DNA of 64,000 nucleotides from Enterococcus thailandicus (GCF_001886265.1 NZ_JXLE01000012.1:1-64000); one strand, 5' to 3'; counted from the first letter of the stretch, positions 17,374 to 26,718 are shown. Numbers and translations: made by a program. The notes: generated from the sequence alone by a model not told the origin.

Positions 17374-18753
17374 ATGAGAAAGAAAGTATGGCAGATGTTG
17401 TTCGTAGGAATAATTTTTTTGGGATGTATAGTACCAGCAATAACGGTAAATGCTGAGATGAGTGATTTTTATTGGGAAGGTCGAGCAAAAAATAGATACT
17501 GGATGAATGAACTTAAAGATAATACACGCCTTTCAGAGCTGTCAATTCCAGGAACACACGATTCAGCAACACATGCTATCAAAGACACTGTGGGACTGGG
17601 GTATGTGAAGACACAAAGTATTGATATCACGAGACAATTGAATAATGGAATCCGCTTTTTAGATGCGCGTGTGTGTGAAACAAATGGTTCTTTTGCGATG
17701 CATCATGGTAGTTTTTATTTGAATCAAATGTTTGGCGATGTTTTGAATCAAGTAACGAGTTTTCTTACAAAAAATCCAAGTGAAGTTGTTTATATGCGTC
17801 TGAAGCAAGAAAATAGTTCAGTAAACGATCAGATATTCAATCAAGTTTTAAATGAAAAATACCTAAAAAATAGTTGTTGGAAAGATTTTTTTTATTACGG
17901 AAATAGTAATCCAACTTTAGGCGAAACGAGAGGGAAAATCGTCATTTTACGCAATTTTTTGGGAAATAGTGTTGGAATCTCCTATCCAAGTCAATTTGAT
18001 ATTCAAGATTATTGGGAGCCAGTGAATCCTGAAGATAAACGCTGGGCAATTGAGCAACAATTGGTAAAATCCACAAAGAGTGGAGGAACAGATAATATTA
18101 AATATATTAATTATTTAAGTGCATCAAATTTCTTTTATCAAATTAAAGGCTTTGCAGGAAAAATGAATCCATTCGTTGTAGATTATATTCGTAATAACCA
18201 AATGAAACATGCAGGGATCGTAATAGCTGATTATCCGAGCAGTGAGTTAGTGAATAGTGTTATTGATTTAAATCAACGGCTTTTAAAAAATCCAGAGAAC
18301 TATGGAGTATACGATAGCTCGATTGTAACAATCCAAACTTTACTGGATACAAATAAAATTGTCGACTGGAACCAAGCCAACGATTTGGGTATTATTTATC
18401 CAAATAAAAACGGAAGTAACCAAAAATGGCAAATGTGGTACGATTCAAATACAAAAGCCTATCGCATACATACATATGACTATGGTCACCTTGCACTAAG
18501 ACAAGCAACTACCCCTTATAATACATCACGATATAATGTTGTGATTGAACGTGCGGACGACAGTAACAGGGGATTATGGCAACTTATTCCAGCAGGAGAA
18601 CATGGCAAGAACAAGGTATACTACTTGAAAAATTGTGCAAGTAATCTTTACCTAGATGTAAAAAACAGTGTTCATAATCAATCCGGTGAGTTGATTACTT
18701 ACCCGTATACAGGAAAAACAAATCAAAAATTTGTGATAAATGTAATCAGATAA
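17374..18753 (+). CDS. Secreted PI-specific phospholipase C with ricin-type lectin domain
   Basis: 459 residues. A signal peptide (1-27, ending VNA) indicates secretion. Residues 40-310 are a PI-PLC X domain: SIPGTHDSATH with catalytic H62 and D63, the RFLDARV strand, and MHHGSF with the second catalytic His (H111). The C-terminal 140 residues look like a ricin B-type beta-trefoil, with repeats ending NQKWQMW, RGLWQLI and NQKFVIN, usually a carbohydrate-binding unit. Bacterial PI-PLCs cleave phosphatidylinositol or GPI anchors and can be virulence factors. GGAGAG precedes the ATG. Monocistronic, with its own composite terminator. Substrate is inferred. Confidence 0.88.
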   Translation: MRKKVWQMLFVGIIFLGCIVPAITVNAEMSDFYWEGRAKNRYWMNELKDNTRLSELSIPGTHDSATHAIKDTVGLGYVKTQSIDITRQLNNGIRFLDARVCETNGSFAMHHGSFYLNQMFGDVLNQVTSFLTKNPSEVVYMRLKQENSSVNDQIFNQVLNEKYLKNSCWKDFFYYGNSNPTLGETRGKIVILRNFLGNSVGISYPSQFDIQDYWEPVNPEDKRWAIEQQLVKSTKSGGTDNIKYINYLSASNFFYQIKGFAGKMNPFVVDYIRNNQMKHAGIVIADYPSSELVNSVIDLNQRLLKNPENYGVYDSSIVTIQTLLDTNKIVDWNQANDLGIIYPNKNGSNQKWQMWYDSNTKAYRIHTYDYGHLALRQATTPYNTSRYNVVIERADDSNRGLWQLIPAGEHGKNKVYYLKNCASNLYLDVKNSVHNQSGELITYPYTGKTNQKFVINVIR

Positions 18754-18754
18754 G

Positions 18755-18835
18755 AAAAGATGACACCCATGTCTGTCCTTCCGTTAGATTTTTTGTCTAA
18801 CGGAAGGGCCATACGCATGGATGTCATCTTTTTTA
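18755..18835. terminator. Composite bidirectional terminator (nested hairpins)
   Basis: The outer stem AAAAGATGACA-CCATG pairs with CATGG-TGTCATCTTTT. The inner perfect 12-bp hairpin CCTTCCGTTAGA / TCTAACGGAAGG is at 18777-18807. It separates convergent genes and resembles 7814-7900 and 46730-46816. Confidence 0.8.
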
Positions 18836-18845
18836 TTATTAGCTA

Positions 18846-19562
18846 TTAGCGATTAACAATTGGCATTGCCGCAAATTGCTCAATTAATGGTACAAGCGTT
18901 AATTTCACTTTATACTTTCTTTCAAGTGCTTTTTCAACTGTAAACTCGTTTTCAGAAGTCATTGAGATTTCAGCTAATTGGCGTGGCTCATCTGCTGTTT
19001 TTTCAAAAACGATTGCAGCATCTGCTGTTTTTTCAACATAGAATTTTGGATATTCTGCAACAGCGGCTGCAAACTGATCAAAGGTTAAGTTAGAAGTTGT
19101 TGCTGGTGCTTCCTCAGTGACAGGTTCTGCGTTGACTTCTTCAGTTGCAACTGATTTTTCTGTTTTTTCTTCTTTCACTTCAGCAACAGGAGCGACTGGA
19201 GTTGAAACAACTTCTGCAGTTGGTTCATCGTTTTTCATTCGTTGATCGTTCCAATAAGAAACAATTTCAATCAACAAGTTATCACGAAAACGTTCAAAGA
19301 TATCTTGTTCACCAGAACGAATGCGTTTTAACACACTCGTAAAGTTCTCATCAATTGGTACGTTAATACGAGTTGATTCGTTTGAATTTCCAGCCAAACC
19401 AATTGTTAAAATTTGACGATTCTTTGGATCAAGCATTACTTGTAAAGGTAAGCCGTAACGACGTAAACTTTCTTCTTCTAATGAATTGAATAGTTGACTT
19501 CTAATTCCATCTAAAGAGGGACGAAATTGATTTAATAATTTTTGTTTTTGTTTTTTCTTCAT
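18846..19562 (-). CDS. Hypothetical protein, two domains with acidic Pro/Ala/Glu linker
   Basis: 238 residues, not recognised. The N-terminus is very basic (MKKKQKQK). Residues 1-110 look globular and include the strand-like QVMLDPKNRQILTIGLAG. Residues 110-155 are a low-complexity linker rich in V, E, T, P and A. Residues 156-238 form a second small domain (TFDQFAAAVAEYPKFYVEK onward). There is no signal peptide or membrane segment, so it should be cytoplasmic. GGAGAG lies 11 bases before the ATG. It seems to be a conserved enterococcal protein of unknown role; neighbours give no clue. Confidence 0.7.
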   Translation of the reverse strand: MKKKQKQKLLNQFRPSLDGIRSQLFNSLEEESLRRYGLPLQVMLDPKNRQILTIGLAGNSNESTRINVPIDENFTSVLKRIRSGEQDIFERFRDNLLIEIVSYWNDQRMKNDEPTAEVVSTPVAPVAEVKEEKTEKSVATEEVNAEPVTEEAPATTSNLTFDQFAAAVAEYPKFYVEKTADAAIVFEKTADEPRQLAEISMTSENEFTVEKALERKYKVKLTLVPLIEQFAAMPIVNR

Positions 19563-19775
19563 ATTTTTGATTTCTCTCCTTCACTCATACCTTATCGATT
19601 ATAAGAAAAATTTTGCCAATTGAAAAGGATTTAAAGGAAAAAACTTGCGTAAGTACGCATAATGACCCAATAATTGTTGATTTTTATCAAAAATTTTTGT
19701 TTTTTTTTAATATTAAGCGGGGAAAACGAATAAAAAAGTTCTGCTCAGAAGAATAATGAAGAAGATAAATGGCTA

Positions 19776-19817
19776 CAAAAAAACAGCTTGGACAAAGAGA
19801 TTGTCCAAGCTGTTTTT
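19776..19817. terminator. Terminator after the small hypothetical gene
   Basis: AAACAGCTTGGACA / TGTCCAAGCTGTTT with A and T runs on both sides. On the minus strand it ends the reductase/19816 transcript. Confidence 0.88.
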
Positions 19818-20061
19818 ACTCTTTTGGTAGTAACGCAAAAACGGTTAGTTCCGGCGAGTAGATAATTTCATGCTCGTTCCAGTGAGTCACCATCAACGAA
19901 TGATCCAAGCGCTTTTTGACTTCGTGGATTTTTTGATTATGTGACATATTTCTGGCTGGAAAGTGTTGGATTTTATCGGGTTCAATCAAAAAGATAAAAT
20001 CTGGATGAAATGTCCGAAGAATTTCTTCAGGTAACGCTTCTAACCTTTGAATGGGATTCAT
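19816..20061 (-). CDS. Small hypothetical protein
   Basis: 81 residues, not recognised. It is rich in His, Pro and Glu, without a signal peptide or membrane segment. The start ATG at 20061 has AGGTGA close upstream. It follows the aldo/keto reductase gene by 16 bases on the same strand and ends at a strong terminator, so the two are co-transcribed and this protein probably answers to the same signal as the reductase. Confidence 0.7.
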   Translation of the reverse strand: MNPIQRLEALPEEILRTFHPDFIFLIEPDKIQHFPARNMSHNQKIHEVKKRLDHSLMVTHWNEHEIIYSPELTVFALLPKE

Positions 20062-20077
20062 ACAATCACCTACTAAA

Positions 20078-20929
20078 TTAAAATTCAGTTGTATCAGGAT
20101 TTTTGGCTTTACCTACGACACCATCTAATGAATCGATTTGTGCCATTTCTGTTTCAGTCAATTCGAAGTCAAATAACTCTGTGTTCTCTTTGATTCTACT
20201 TGGTGTGACCGATTTAGGTAAAGGTAAAAAGCCGTGTTGTAAAGACCAGCGTAATGAGATTTGTGCAATTGTTTTTCCATGTGCTTCAGCAATTGCTTGC
20301 ATTTCAGGAACATCAAAGATTTTTCCTGTTCCTAAAGGACTGTAAGCTTCAAGAATCATGTCATGTTGTCGAGCATAGTCAACTACTTCAGGTTGTAGTT
20401 CACCTGGTGCTAAGAAAATTTGATTCACCATTGGCATGATTTTCGCTGTTTTTGCTAAAGTATCTAAATGATGAGGCAAGAAATTACTTACACCAATTGC
20501 TTTGATTTTTCCTGCTTCATATAATTCTTCAAAAGCACGCCAAGTTTCAGCATTTGCTTCTTCCCAATTTTCACGGAAAGTAATTGGATTTGGCCAGTGG
20601 ATAAGAAAAAGATCAAGATAGTCTGTTTGTAGTTTTTCTAAAGACTCTTCAAAAGAAGACATTACTAAATCATAGCTATGATTGGTATTCCACAATTTTG
20701 TTGTTAAGAAAATTTCTTTTCTAGGAATACCACTTTCTTTGATTGCTTGACCAACACTTTCTTCATTTTTATAGCCTTGTGCTGTATCAATATGACGGTA
20801 ACCTGCCGCTAATGCTTCTTTTACAGAGGCAACTGCTACATCGCCATCAGGTGTTTGCCAAGTACCAAAACCAACAACTGGGATTTCATAACCATTTGCT
20901 AAACGATACGTGCTTGTTAAGTTTTCCAT
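20078..20929 (-). CDS. Aldo/keto reductase (2,5-diketogluconate reductase-like, AKR5 type)
   Basis: A 283-residue NADPH-dependent (beta/alpha)8 oxidoreductase. The catalytic tetrad is complete: D48 in HIDTAQ, Y53, K78 in LTTKLWN and H111 in LIHWPNP. The C-terminal PLPKSVTPSRIKEN segment is the family's NADP-binding loop. ATG at 20929 has GGAGAT 6 bases upstream; the in-frame GTG at 20935 is less suitable. Such enzymes reduce reactive aldehydes and ketones such as methylglyoxal. The upstream repeat TTAC-AAAAA-GTAA, shared with the quinone-dioxygenase operon, suggests induction by electrophiles. Confidence 0.9.
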   Translation of the reverse strand: MENLTSTYRLANGYEIPVVGFGTWQTPDGDVAVASVKEALAAGYRHIDTAQGYKNEESVGQAIKESGIPRKEIFLTTKLWNTNHSYDLVMSSFEESLEKLQTDYLDLFLIHWPNPITFRENWEEANAETWRAFEELYEAGKIKAIGVSNFLPHHLDTLAKTAKIMPMVNQIFLAPGELQPEVVDYARQHDMILEAYSPLGTGKIFDVPEMQAIAEAHGKTIAQISLRWSLQHGFLPLPKSVTPSRIKENTELFDFELTETEMAQIDSLDGVVGKAKNPDTTEF

Positions 20930-20976
20930 GTTCACATCTCCATTTCTTTTTTCCTTTATCTAGTTTAGCGCACTTT

Positions 20977-20990
20977 TTACAAAAAGTAAG
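20977..20990. promoter_or_regulatory. Inverted repeat TTAC-AAAAA-GTAA upstream of the aldo/keto reductase
   Basis: Same 13-base core as at 1967, 22751 and 41462, about 50 bases upstream of the reductase start in the probable promoter region. Confidence 0.6.
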
Positions 20991-21110
20991 GCATCATGCT
21001 TTGATTTTTATCACGAGAAAAAGGAAAAAGAAAACTTGAACAAAAATGTTTTTGACCAAGCTAGCTTTTTTTCGTTTTTTCGGTAAACTAGACAAGAAGG
21101 GAATGAGCTC

Positions 21111-22115
21111 ATGGATATTTATTTAAAGAAGGCAATCTTGCATATTATTGATCGCGAAACAGGTTCACCTGTTTTTTCACAAAAAGAATTAGACTTAACG
21201 AAGGACTTCATTCGTGATTTTTTACAAAAAAAAATTCAAAAAATTTCTTCTGCACAAACCAAAACAGGTCACTTAGCAGAAGAAAGCCAATTTGCCAAAA
21301 GCGTCCAGCATTTTTCTGAAGATTTCATTGTAGCCAGTGAAGAAATCGTGGCGCGTTGGTATGAAATCTATCAAGAAAGTGAAGAGGCGCCAAGTGCCGA
21401 TGTATTTGTTGTGTTGTATGAACTAGACACAGAACTTTATGTGGCACTATTAAAGGTGAATTATCGTGAATCGTATACCCATTTCGTTGACGCAGATGAA
21501 ACTGGGATTGAAAATAAATTAATCTTGAACCGCGCAATCTTAGGTTCTAAATCTCAAAAGGCAGATGAGGCAATTGCGGTGAATCTGAAAGAGCTATCGT
21601 ATGAACTCTTAGAGAAAAAATATGAGTTTTCTGGAAAAAAAGAGTGGTATTTCTCAGAAAAAGTGATTGAAAGTGTACCAGCACCTTCGTTAGAGCAAAA
21701 CGTCAAAGTAATTCAAAAAGTGGCGAAACAAATAGGCAAGAAATTTGAGACTGATGAATTTGATATGGTTGCTGATCTGAAAGAAGCTGTTTACGATACC
21801 ATTGAGGAAAAAGGTCGTCTGGATCATGAAATGATTGCCGAAAAAGTATTCAAGGAAAATATCTCTGCCAAGATGGCTTTTAAGGAGGAAGTACAGGAAC
21901 ATGGCTTTGTTCCAGAAGCAATTCCTGTGAAAGAAGTACAAGAAATCTCAGAGAAAAAATTTGGCAAGCAAAAGTTCAAATTATCTAACGGAATTGAATT
22001 GATCGTTCCAGTAGATGTCTATCGCAATCCCGATTTGATTGAATTTGTGAACAATCCAGATGGAACAATTTCTGTAATGATTAAAAACGTTGATGAGGTC
22101 TTGAATCGATTGTAA
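21111..22115 (+). CDS. Nucleoid-associated protein, NdpA/YejK family
   Basis: 334 residues, the usual length of the 37-kDa nucleoid-associated family. The start MDIYLKKAILHIIDRETG and the C-terminal half (NGIELIVPVDVY, then DGTISVMIKNVDEVL) are typical of the family. The family was defined from an E. coli nucleoid protein; its function in Firmicutes is unclear, and it is often found near mobile elements as well as in core genomes. The start is ATG at 21111 behind GGGAATGAG. Single gene ending at a bidirectional terminator. Confidence 0.85.
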   Translation: MDIYLKKAILHIIDRETGSPVFSQKELDLTKDFIRDFLQKKIQKISSAQTKTGHLAEESQFAKSVQHFSEDFIVASEEIVARWYEIYQESEEAPSADVFVVLYELDTELYVALLKVNYRESYTHFVDADETGIENKLILNRAILGSKSQKADEAIAVNLKELSYELLEKKYEFSGKKEWYFSEKVIESVPAPSLEQNVKVIQKVAKQIGKKFETDEFDMVADLKEAVYDTIEEKGRLDHEMIAEKVFKENISAKMAFKEEVQEHGFVPEAIPVKEVQEISEKKFGKQKFKLSNGIELIVPVDVYRNPDLIEFVNNPDGTISVMIKNVDEVLNRL

Positions 22116-22160
22116 TAAAAATTTGATCAATCAACGAGAAACAATAGACAAAAGATAAAC

Positions 22161-22200
22161 AAAAAAGCAGTTCAGATAAATTTTTCTGAACTGCTTTTTG
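22161..22200. terminator. Bidirectional terminator
   Basis: AAAGCAGTTCAG / CTGAACTGCTTT with A and T runs, between the convergent NdpA-like and YxeA-like genes. Confidence 0.88.
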
Positions 22201-22219
22201 TTTCGAGAACATGAGAGGA

Positions 22220-22573
22220 TTATTCCATTTTTTCTAAAGCTTCTTTGGGAACGTCAGCTTCTTTGACTTCTTCCCAACTCATGACGCCTTTACGTGGATT
22301 GACCTTAAGTTTTAAATAGGCATTTAATTTCAAAGGACGTTCCCGCATTTCGTTCAAAGTAACTCGTTTCTTTTCGCCATTTTTATTGTAGGCGTTTTGT
22401 TTGTACGTATACGCGGTATAAGATTCTCCGTTATCAGAGAGTTCAGTATGCTTTTCCCCATTTGTAGTAATTTCAGTGTAGTAAGTTTCGCCACCATAAA
22501 AATAATCATAAGCAAACAGACTGCCACCGAGAAAGACGGCTAGTAGGGCAATTAGTCCAATTAATTTTTTCAT
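22220..22573 (-). CDS. YxeA family protein
   Basis: 117 residues. An N-terminal hydrophobic segment (residues 3-22) acts as a signal or anchor, followed by a small domain with GGETYYTEITTNGEK and a YTYKQNAYNKNGEKK strand pattern typical of the YxeA (DUF1093) family, thought to adopt an OB-like fold. Secreted or membrane-attached; function unknown. It stands alone, divergent from the tuf leader. Confidence 0.82.
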   Translation of the reverse strand: MKKLIGLIALLAVFLGGSLFAYDYFYGGETYYTEITTNGEKHTELSDNGESYTAYTYKQNAYNKNGEKKRVTLNEMRERPLKLNAYLKLKVNPRKGVMSWEEVKEADVPKEALEKME

Positions 22574-22708
22574 CTATTTCACCTCTGTTCTCTATTATTC
22601 CTGAAAAGTTGTGATTCGTCTATTGAATCCGCTCAAACTAATTTTTATTTATAAAAAGGATACAAAAGGTAAGCGTAGAAGAGAGAAGTTCAGCGAAAGT
22701 GTTCTTAG

Positions 22709-22767
22709 TTGACTTTGACCAATTTTGACGTATAATAATCATAGTTCCAACCTTACAAAAAGTAAGG
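22709..22767 (+). promoter_or_regulatory. tuf promoter followed by inverted repeat CCTTAC-AAAAA-GTAAGG
   Basis: -35 TTGACT (22709-22714), 16 bases, -10 TATAAT (22731-22736). A perfect 6-bp inverted repeat around five A lies at 22751-22767, about 14 bases after the -10, the same layout as at mhqO. The repeat overlaps an AAGGAGGA sequence with no convincing reading frame behind it. Confidence 0.65.
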
Positions 22768-22865
22768 AGGACATATTCGTTTTTATTTTATAAAAAAAGG
22801 ACTATAATAAAAGCGTGAGAGCTGAAAATTTCAGTGATCTATATTATTTAGGAGGTTTGTAAATT

Positions 22866-24053
22866 ATGGCAAAAGAACATTATGACAGAAGTAAACCACA
22901 CGTTAACATTGGTACCATTGGACACGTCGATCATGGTAAAACCACTTTAACTGCTGCAATCACAACAGTATTAGGGAAAAAAGGCCTAGCAAATCCTCAA
23001 GACTATGCAAGTATCGATGCGGCTCCTGAAGAACGTGAACGTGGAATTACAATCAATACAGCGCACGTAGAGTATGAAACAGAAAAACGTCACTATGCAC
23101 ATATTGATGCACCAGGACATGCGGATTACGTAAAAAATATGATTACCGGTGCGGCTCAAATGGATGGTGCAATCTTAGTAGTATCTGCTACTGATGGCCC
23201 AATGCCTCAAACTCGTGAACACATTTTGTTATCACGCCAAGTAGGTGTTAAATATCTAATCGTTTTCTTAAACAAAACAGATTTAGTTGATGATGAAGAA
23301 TTAATTGACTTAGTTGAAATGGAAGTTCGTGAACTATTAAGTGAATATGGTTTCCCAGGTGATGATACACCTGTAATCAAAGGCTCAGCTTTGAAAGCTT
23401 TGCAAGGTGATCCAGATGCTGAAGCTGCAATCATGGAATTAATGGATACAGTTGACGAATATATTCCAACGCCAGAGCGCGACACTGAAAAACCATTATT
23501 ATTACCAGTGGAAGATGTTTTCTCTATTACTGGTCGTGGTACTGTTGCATCAGGTCGTATTGACCGCGGTGCCGTTCGTGTTGGTGATGAAATTGAAATC
23601 GTTGGTATCAAACCAGAAACGCAAAAGGCAGTTGTTACGGGTGTTGAAATGTTCCGTAAAACACTTGATTACGGTGAGGCAGGAGATAACGTAGGTGTGT
23701 TACTTCGTGGGATTCAACGTGAAGATATCGAACGTGGACAAGTAATTGCTAAACCAGGTTCAATCACACCACATACAAAATTCAAAGCAGAAGTTTACGT
23801 GTTGACAAAAGAAGAAGGCGGACGCCACACACCATTCTTTAATAACTACCGCCCACAATTCTACTTCCGTACAACGGACGTAACAGGTACAATCGTATTG
23901 CCAGAAGGTACAGAAATGGTTATGCCAGGCGATAACGTAACAATCGACGTAGAATTGATTCACCCAGTCGCAATTGAAAATGGTACAACTTTCTCAATTC
24001 GTGAAGGTGGACGTACTGTTGGTTCAGGTATCGTTACTGAAATTGAAGCATAA
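22866..24053 (+). CDS. tuf: Elongation factor Tu, streptococcal-type second copy (TufB)
   Basis: A 395-residue GTPase that delivers aminoacyl-tRNA to the ribosome. G motifs are intact: [17 protein letters not shown] and GSALKAL. The gene is not next to rpsL/rpsG/fusA. Its sequence carries streptococcal features ([42 protein letters not shown]) where enterococcal TufA has TSHIEYET, ATGRVERG and [13 protein letters not shown]. This fits tufB, the extra EF-Tu gene reported in E. faecium and related species and attributed to old horizontal transfer. AGGAGG precedes the ATG. The leader contains an inverted repeat shared with stress genes. The tufA copy would be outside the window. Confidence 0.93.
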   Translation: MAKEHYDRSKPHVNIGTIGHVDHGKTTLTAAITTVLGKKGLANPQDYASIDAAPEERERGITINTAHVEYETEKRHYAHIDAPGHADYVKNMITGAAQMDGAILVVSATDGPMPQTREHILLSRQVGVKYLIVFLNKTDLVDDEELIDLVEMEVRELLSEYGFPGDDTPVIKGSALKALQGDPDAEAAIMELMDTVDEYIPTPERDTEKPLLLPVEDVFSITGRGTVASGRIDRGAVRVGDEIEIVGIKPETQKAVVTGVEMFRKTLDYGEAGDNVGVLLRGIQREDIERGQVIAKPGSITPHTKFKAEVYVLTKEEGGRHTPFFNNYRPQFYFRTTDVTGTIVLPEGTEMVMPGDNVTIDVELIHPVAIENGTTFSIREGGRTVGSGIVTEIEA

Positions 24054-24083
24054 AAACTTTGAGAAAAACAATTTGTTACAATT

Positions 24084-24122
24084 AAAAAGGATTCCAGAAA
24101 TGATTTCTGGAATCCTTTTTTT
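24084..24122. terminator. Terminator of tuf, shared with mprF
   Basis: AAAAAGGATTCCAGAAAT / ATTTCTGGAATCCTTTTT; works on both strands. Confidence 0.92.
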
Positions 24123-24123
24123 G

Positions 24124-26718
24124 CTATTTTTTAAACCATTTTTTAAATCCTTTTTGTAAAGGATTCATTTTTCCATTTTTTTCGACAGGAGCATTATCGA
24201 TAATCAGTAATGCAATCATGACATACGCAATCCAACTATCTCGGGAATAAAGCGTATATCGAGGTGTCCAATGTGTTGCATATTTTTCTTTGTATTCACG
24301 TAATCCGTGGAAAGAATAAAAGTGGGAGCCAAATTCATAAACCAAGTAAGCAATTCGTTCTTGAAGAAAACTTTTTCTCGAGGTTCCTACATTTGAAAGG
24401 GGAGCCATTCCTAAGTTGAACCATTGAATGTCTTGTTCTTTCATATGATTGAATAGGTGGATGAATAAGAAATCCATACTACCAGAAGGCGCTTTTTTTG
24501 GATCATAGCGCATCAAATCAATTGTTCCAACTTTATTATCAGTATAAGTTGGCATAATGTTAGCAAAGGCAACTATTTCTTGTTCGGAATTTCGGACAAC
24601 GGCGATGGGGCCGCGTTGGAGATAATCTTCAGCAAAAAAACCTAGAGAGAATCCTTTTTCTTTACGGCTGCCAAGCCAGTTATCTGAGATTTGTTTAAAT
24701 GTTTGCATTTGTTCTACTGAAAACGGTGGAGAAAGGACTTCGAATGTGAAGCCTTCACGTTCAATTCGATTAATGACTGCTCGCGTGCCCTTCATCTTTT
24801 TACCTGAAGTTGTGAATTCAGGTAACTCAACATACGCTTCTTCTCCCATTTTGATAAAATCATAGCCCACATCATGGAGAATCATTACAAGTTCTTCACT
24901 TGACTCATAAAAAACAGGTAAGTAGCCAAGACGATCTGCTTCTGTAATAAATGCTTCAATTGCTTTTGGAAAGTCTTCCTTTTTCCCAGAAGGATCACCC
25001 ATAACAACACATTTATTATTATAAGAAGCAAACTGTAATAATACAGTTGGTTCACCATTTGCTTCGTAAGTAAACATTCGTTTATCTTTCAAGAAAATCA
25101 GTTGGCTATCAGAATTCCCTCCATAATTAACAAGTACAGCTTTTGCTTTTTCTTCATCAAAAGCTTCACCGACTAATTTTTTTTTCCCTTGTAAAAAGTG
25201 AACAAAGAGAATCATGATCAAGCTAACGGTAACAATGGCTAAGAAACCAGAAAGCCAAATTTTTTCAGATGGGAATAAAAAGAATGAAATAAAATGATGC
25301 TTCCGATGTGGAAAGGTTGGCAGATTATAGACGCCAATCACCAGATATAAAATAGTTAATGTGCCAATCAACAAGCCATCGACAGTTAACCATTCCCAAG
25401 AATAAACTAATTGTTCTCGGAAAAGTTCATTTTTTGAAGCGATGATGATTACTAATAATAAGGTCAAGAAAATTGATCCAGTTAAGGTAAAATCACCAAG
25501 AATAACGTAAAGTAAAGCGAGTCCTACAATGATAATGGTTGGTAAATAGGCACTAGTGACCCGCGCGGCGATTCCTCGTCCCATAATCAATAGTAAGAAA
25601 CCTAAAATAATGCTTGGAAATTGAATGATAAAATGGAATTTTAGCGGGTTCAATGTATGTAACCAATGAAACTCCGAAAAAGCTTGTGGAATTGTAGCAG
25701 ATAATACGAGCATGATTCCAGAAAAATAAAGTAAAACGACAACAATTTTGTGCGCGATTTCTGTTGCTAGTTGTCTAGGAATGCCAGAATATCTTTGATT
25801 GAAAGAGGCACCAATATTTTTGAAGAAAAAGACGATGCCTAATAAAAATGGAATAAAGTAATAGAAAATCCGAAAGAGCAAGATCCAGACTACTACAATT
25901 TCACGAGGAACTCCAATTGCTGATAACCCAAGAATCATCATTACATCGAAACTTCCAATTTCACCGGGAATCATTGACACAATCCCAATGACAGAAGCTG
26001 CAATAAATAAAGGAATTGTTTGCCATAAATCAATCGGAATCTCCATCAAAAAACCGACCGAAAGAAAACTTAGCAATACACCTGTCCATTCCAAAATAGA
26101 AACAAGAAGTAGTTGTCCACGTAGCTTCCAAGTCAACCCACCTAAGTATCCTTCTTTCTTTAAGGTAGTGACTAACAAGACAACCGGGAAATATAATCCG
26201 CCGCCAATTAACCAAATCCAATATTGTTTGATAAAGGGAGTGACAGGCGTAAAAAGTACCAGCAAAAATGACAACAAACTATAGATAGAGAGTCCTGCCA
26301 TCAAAAATAAGAAAATTTTTGAGAGGGCCTGCATGACTTTTTTTCCATCCTTTTTTTGTCCGTAAAGTTCTGAACGAAGACCGATACTTACAAAACCACC
26401 AAAACCAGCGACATTGTTAATCGAATTGATTAACCAACTAGTTTCGAGTAAATAACTCCAAGATAATTTTTGACCCAATAAACGATTTAAAATTATATCG
26501 TAACCAATCATTGGTGCGACACAAAGTAGCCCGATGATGAACATCAAAAATGTTTTCCAAATTGGGATGTCGGAGAAAGTTTGAGCAAGCTGATCGACAG
26601 ATAAAGTTTTACCAATTGATAAGAGTTCTCCAAAAATAATAACAACAACAGAAATCAAAAAAATTGTTTTAAATAGTCCTAAATGATTTTTAAACCATTG
26701 AAGGGCTGTTTTTAACAC
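24124..26718 (-). CDS. mprF: Phosphatidylglycerol lysyltransferase/flippase MprF
   Basis: About 864 residues. The N-terminal two thirds carry about 13-14 hydrophobic helices (flippase domain, with the conserved NNVAGFGGFVSIGLRSELY). The C-terminal 320 residues are the cytosolic GNAT-like synthase domain (DUF2156), with DPSGKKEDFPKAI, GEEAYVELPEF and the final NLGMAPLSNVG. The enzyme moves lysine or another amino acid from tRNA to phosphatidylglycerol and flips the product outward, lowering negative surface charge and resistance to cationic peptides and daptomycin. GTG at 26718, with AGGTGA 5 bases upstream, is preferred over GTG at 26727. It is co-transcribed with the upstream hydrolase gene (12 bases apart). 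Confidence 0.95.
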   Translation of the reverse strand: MLKTALQWFKNHLGLFKTIFLISVVVIIFGELLSIGKTLSVDQLAQTFSDIPIWKTFLMFIIGLLCVAPMIGYDIILNRLLGQKLSWSYLLETSWLINSINNVAGFGGFVSIGLRSELYGQKKDGKKVMQALSKIFLFLMAGLSIYSLLSFLLVLFTPVTPFIKQYWIWLIGGGLYFPVVLLVTTLKKEGYLGGLTWKLRGQLLLVSILEWTGVLLSFLSVGFLMEIPIDLWQTIPLFIAASVIGIVSMIPGEIGSFDVMMILGLSAIGVPREIVVVWILLFRIFYYFIPFLLGIVFFFKNIGASFNQRYSGIPRQLATEIAHKIVVVLLYFSGIMLVLSATIPQAFSEFHWLHTLNPLKFHFIIQFPSIILGFLLLIMGRGIAARVTSAYLPTIIIVGLALLYVILGDFTLTGSIFLTLLLVIIIASKNELFREQLVYSWEWLTVDGLLIGTLTILYLVIGVYNLPTFPHRKHHFISFFLFPSEKIWLSGFLAIVTVSLIMILFVHFLQGKKKLVGEAFDEEKAKAVLVNYGGNSDSQLIFLKDKRMFTYEANGEPTVLLQFASYNNKCVVMGDPSGKKEDFPKAIEAFITEADRLGYLPVFYESSEELVMILHDVGYDFIKMGEEAYVELPEFTTSGKKMKGTRAVINRIEREGFTFEVLSPPFSVEQMQTFKQISDNWLGSRKEKGFSLGFFAEDYLQRGPIAVVRNSEQEIVAFANIMPTYTDNKVGTIDLMRYDPKKAPSGSMDFLFIHLFNHMKEQDIQWFNLGMAPLSNVGTSRKSFLQERIAYLVYEFGSHFYSFHGLREYKEKYATHWTPRYTLYSRDSWIAYVMIALLIIDNAPVEKNGKMNPLQKGFKKWFKK

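Noticed and set aside
22768-22812. Short coding frame after AAGGAGGA in the tuf leader
   Set aside because: No ATG, GTG or TTG follows at usable distance; only an ATT start would be possible, and the frame is very short.
23207-23611. A 134-codon open frame antisense to tuf
   Set aside because: Shadow of a strongly codon-biased gene; no start signal and a low-complexity Ser/Thr product.
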